NCBI GenBank assembly: GCA_002898375.1
Contig: BEIN01000002.1
Coordinates: forward strand, 150,507-214,506
Length of the DNA stretch: 64,000 nt
Reading direction: 5' to 3'
Origin: a bacterium HR37
GTDB taxonomy: Bacteria; Desulfobacterota_D; UBA1144; Nemesobacterales; CSP1-2
The notes beneath the pieces were generated by a model. The model had not been told where the DNA came from and searched no databases. It saw only the letters and a program-made list of their open reading frames with translations. Shown here piece by piece: positions 62,239-64,000 of the stretch (its first letter is position 1; each line of letters begins with the position of its first letter). The translations under genes and the position numbers were made by a program.

Positions 62239-63316
62239 GGGAAATCTTCTTCTCCTGGGTTTTGCCTGCATAACTGTTTATAGCATCTCTTAGGTACTCG
62301 GTTGCAACCTCTGGCGGAGTTGGGTTTATGTAGAAACCAGCTCCCAGTTCAAATCCTGCAATTGTTGTAAGACGGGGAATGATCTCAATATGCCAGTGGT
62401 AATCAAACTCTATTGAGTCCCAGTGCTCTGGGTGTCCCGGACGTGTAAACTTGGGTGGAGATGTATGCAACACAAAGTTATATGGGGGATCGTTAAGAAG
62501 AAGCTTTAGGGAAAGCAAATTAAGCTTTAGTGTGTATGCCAGTTTGCTTAAACCATCATCGTTAAGGAGTGCGTAGTTGTAGAGGTGTTTCTTTGGAAGT
62601 ATCCATGTTTCAAAAGGAAAACTTGAAGCAAACGGAGCCCATATTATGTAGTCATCTGTTTCATAGGCAATTCGTTTTCCAAACTCTATTTCTTGTTTTA
62701 TAAGATCACATATAAGGCATCTTTCTTTGGATCTGTAGTTTTCCCTGCATACAGTAAGCTCTTGTTTTAGTACAGGAGGAACCATGGGTGTTGCAATAAG
62801 CTGGGAGTGTGTGTGTGCAATTGATGCCCCAGCCTGAGCTTTGTGGTTTTTAAATATAAGAACATAACGTAGCCTTGGGTCTAGGAAAAGGTCTTTTATT
62901 CTTTCCCTAAATGATATGAGAACGTCTGTAATCCAGTCTACATCGAGGTCACCGAGACCCTTGTTGTGATCCGGGGTTTCTATAATTACCTCATGCGCTC
63001 CAGCCCCACTTACCACATCGAATATACCGGTTGCATATCTAAACGCTCCATCTTCTATCTGGAGGGCAGGGTATTTGTTTGGAACAACTCTTACCCTCCA
63101 GCCGGGAGAGTTTGGTTTTGACTGATTCCTTCTTATGGCAAAGATCTCCGGTGGGGTTTTGTCCTCAGAGCCTTCGCAAAAGGGACATGCAATCGCGTTT
63201 TTATCTATGGTGTTTGTCTGGTTGTTTGCTACTGTATAGTCACTGGGTCTTCTTGCCCTTTCTGTGGATATTATTACCCATCTGTTTCTAATGGGGTCAA
63301 ATCTTAGCTCTCTCAT
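62228..63316 (-). CDS. galT: Galactose-1-phosphate uridylyltransferase
   Basis: 362 residues. C-P-F-C-E-G near residue 44 (zinc), V-P-N-K-Y-P-A-L, the catalytic H-x-H-S-Q as A-H-T-H-S-Q-L near 165, a second zinc-site part R-C-L-I-C-D near 197, and the C-terminal H-W-H-I-E-I-I-P. It swaps UMP between UDP-glucose and galactose 1-phosphate. It lacks other Leloir genes nearby and may supply nucleotide sugars for the osmolyte enzymes (inference). GGAGAGG precedes the ATG. Confidence 0.94.
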   Translation of the reverse strand: MRELRFDPIRNRWVIISTERARRPSDYTVANNQTNTIDKNAIACPFCEGSEDKTPPEIFAIRRNQSKPNSPGWRVRVVPNKYPALQIEDGAFRYATGIFDVVSGAGAHEVIIETPDHNKGLGDLDVDWITDVLISFRERIKDLFLDPRLRYVLIFKNHKAQAGASIAHTHSQLIATPMVPPVLKQELTVCRENYRSKERCLICDLIKQEIEFGKRIAYETDDYIIWAPFASSFPFETWILPKKHLYNYALLNDDGLSKLAYTLKLNLLSLKLLLNDPPYNFVLHTSPPKFTRPGHPEHWDSIEFDYHWHIEIIPRLTTIAGFELGAGFYINPTPPEVATEYLRDAINSYAGKTQEKKISLDR

Positions 63317-63408
63317 TCGGGTTTCCTCTCCGGTTTATTCATAACACTAATAATACTCCTTAATATATCATAAGATGTCAAAAGTAGTATGTGCGTATTT
63401 AAAAAGAC

Positions 63409-63436
63409 TTGACAAACTACGGTAGATGGTTATCTT
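63409..63436 (+). promoter_or_regulatory. Promoter of groES-groEL
   Basis: Perfect TTGACA at 63409-63414, 16-base spacer, TATCTT at 63431-63436. The predicted start of transcription is a few bases before the CIRCE element. Confidence 0.6.
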
Positions 63437-63448
63437 TATGAAAAAAAA

Positions 63449-63475
63449 TTAGCACTTTCTCAGGTTGAGTGCTAA
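63449..63475 (+). promoter_or_regulatory. CIRCE operator (HrcA site)
   Basis: TTAGCACTT, nine spacer bases, GAGTGCTAA: the CIRCE inverted repeat with one mismatch in the left arm (consensus TTAGCACTC). It lies in the groES leader. HrcA would repress groESL here; hrcA itself is not in the window. Confidence 0.95.
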
Positions 63476-63513
63476 CCTCTCATTAAACATCTTTTCAATA
63501 AGGAGGAAGCAGT

Positions 63514-63807
63514 ATGAAAGTAAAGCCCCTCTATGATAGAGTTCTGGTAAAAAGACTTGACACAGAAGAGAAGACAAAAGGTGGGATAATTATTCCTGAA
63601 ACTGCCAAGGAGAAGCCTCAGGAAGGCAGGGTAATATCTGTTGGAAAGGGTAAGCTTCTTGAAGATGGTTCTATAAGACCACTTGATGTAAAGGTGGGAG
63701 ATAGGGTGCTCTTTAGCAAATATGGGGGAACGGATATAAATATTGAGGGTGAGGAGTATCTAATTCTTAGAGAGGATGAAATCCTTGCAATAGTCGAAGA
63801 AAAGTAA
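63514..63807 (+). CDS. groES: Co-chaperonin GroES
   Basis: 97 residues, the usual length. Start [13 protein letters not shown], the mobile loop T-K-G-G-I-I-I-P, and the [12 protein letters not shown] core. It caps the GroEL ring. AAGGAGGAAG precedes the ATG and groEL follows at 31 bases. Confidence 0.97.
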   Translation: MKVKPLYDRVLVKRLDTEEKTKGGIIIPETAKEKPQEGRVISVGKGKLLEDGSIRPLDVKVGDRVLFSKYGGTDINIEGEEYLILREDEILAIVEEK

Positions 63808-63838
63808 AGCAAATTTTAATCCAAGGAGGTAAGCAAAT

Positions 63839-64000
63839 ATGGCTGCGAAGGAGATTAAGTTTAGTAGAGAGGCTCAGGCTTCTATTTTAAAAGGTGTAAG
63901 TATCCTTGCCAATGCTGTTAAGGCGACATTAGGTCCTAGGGGTAGGAATGTTTTAATAGAGAAGACGTTTGGTGCTCCTGTGGTTACCAAGGATGGGGTT
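63839..64000 (+). CDS. groEL: Chaperonin GroEL (3' end outside the window)
   Basis: 54 codons seen from ATG 63839, with AAGGAGG upstream. Start [11 protein letters not shown], then T-L-G-P-R-G-R-N-V and the [12 protein letters not shown]-site stretch. The rest lies beyond the window end. Confidence 0.97.
   Translation, partial: MAAKEIKFSREAQASILKGVSILANAVKATLGPRGRNVLIEKTFGAPVVTKDGV

Overview
The window reads as chromosomal DNA of a thermophilic, diderm, oxygen-using bacterium of moderate GC. Arg is mostly AGG/AGA and Ile often ATA. An outer membrane is implied by a full run of type II secretion genes with a secretin, by TonB-type proteins and by a KdsC-like protein. Aerobic or microaerobic respiration is implied by a complete alternative complex III (ACIII) operon, two peroxiredoxins and QueG. 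Heat and salt stress physiology is implied by glucosylglycerate and trehalose synthesis genes, the solutes known from organisms such as Persephonella, Rubrobacter and Thermococcales. I cannot name the species; an uncultivated deep-branching thermophile is the best inference. No phage, insertion sequence or CRISPR array was seen, and no gap between genes exceeds about 300 bases.

Layout. 0-4.2 kb (+): end of a TonB-domain protein, a large membrane metalloprotease/TPR protein, lspA, ribE, aroK. 4.2-7.5 kb (-): treT, a 6-phosphofructokinase, a rhomboid protease. 7.6-9.7 kb (+): a degenerate KdsC-like HAD protein, queG, DoxX. 9.7-11.2 kb (-): aldo/keto reductase, cold-shock protein. 11.4-13.8 kb (+): tpx, sufT-like, bcp, bioD. 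13.8-21.2 kb (+): actABCDEF plus an unlisted 52-residue membrane protein. 21.3-24.3 kb: luciferase-like oxidoreductase (-), purM (+), TonB-like protein (-).

24.3-37 kb is an osmolyte and turgor island. It holds gpgS and gpgP (two-step glucosylglycerate synthesis), two paralogous GT78-like glycosyltransferases that resemble one-step glycosylglycerate synthases, an isochorismatase-fold hydrolase, a large MscS channel, pyruvate kinase, a glycerate 2-kinase, a TerC-type membrane protein and a repeat protein of the MscS-associated TM-helix family. Together they could make, recycle and release glycosylglycerates.

37-48 kb (+) carries asnB, two Gfo/Idh/MocA dehydrogenases, a frameshifted sodium:solute symporter, a secreted unknown, a HemL-like aminotransferase and tldD/tldE. 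48.3-51.6 kb has a class-I glutaminase-like hydrolase whose 3' end overlaps a tRNA-Leu(CAG) gene, and an AmmeMemoRadiSam-type radical SAM gene interrupted by an intein exactly at the third cysteine of its FeS motif. 51.6-62.2 kb (-) is a type II secretion operon gspC-D-E-F-G-H-I-J-K followed by a RavA/MoxR ATPase; gspL and gspM are absent from it and the secretin carries a LysM domain. The window ends with galT (-) and groES-groEL (+) behind a CIRCE operator.

Regulation. Several sigma70-type promoters are readable. At least four genes (lspA, the rhomboid gene, purM, the glycerate kinase gene) have a -10 box only 7-10 bases before the start codon, which suggests leaderless mRNAs. No transcription factor gene lies in the window.
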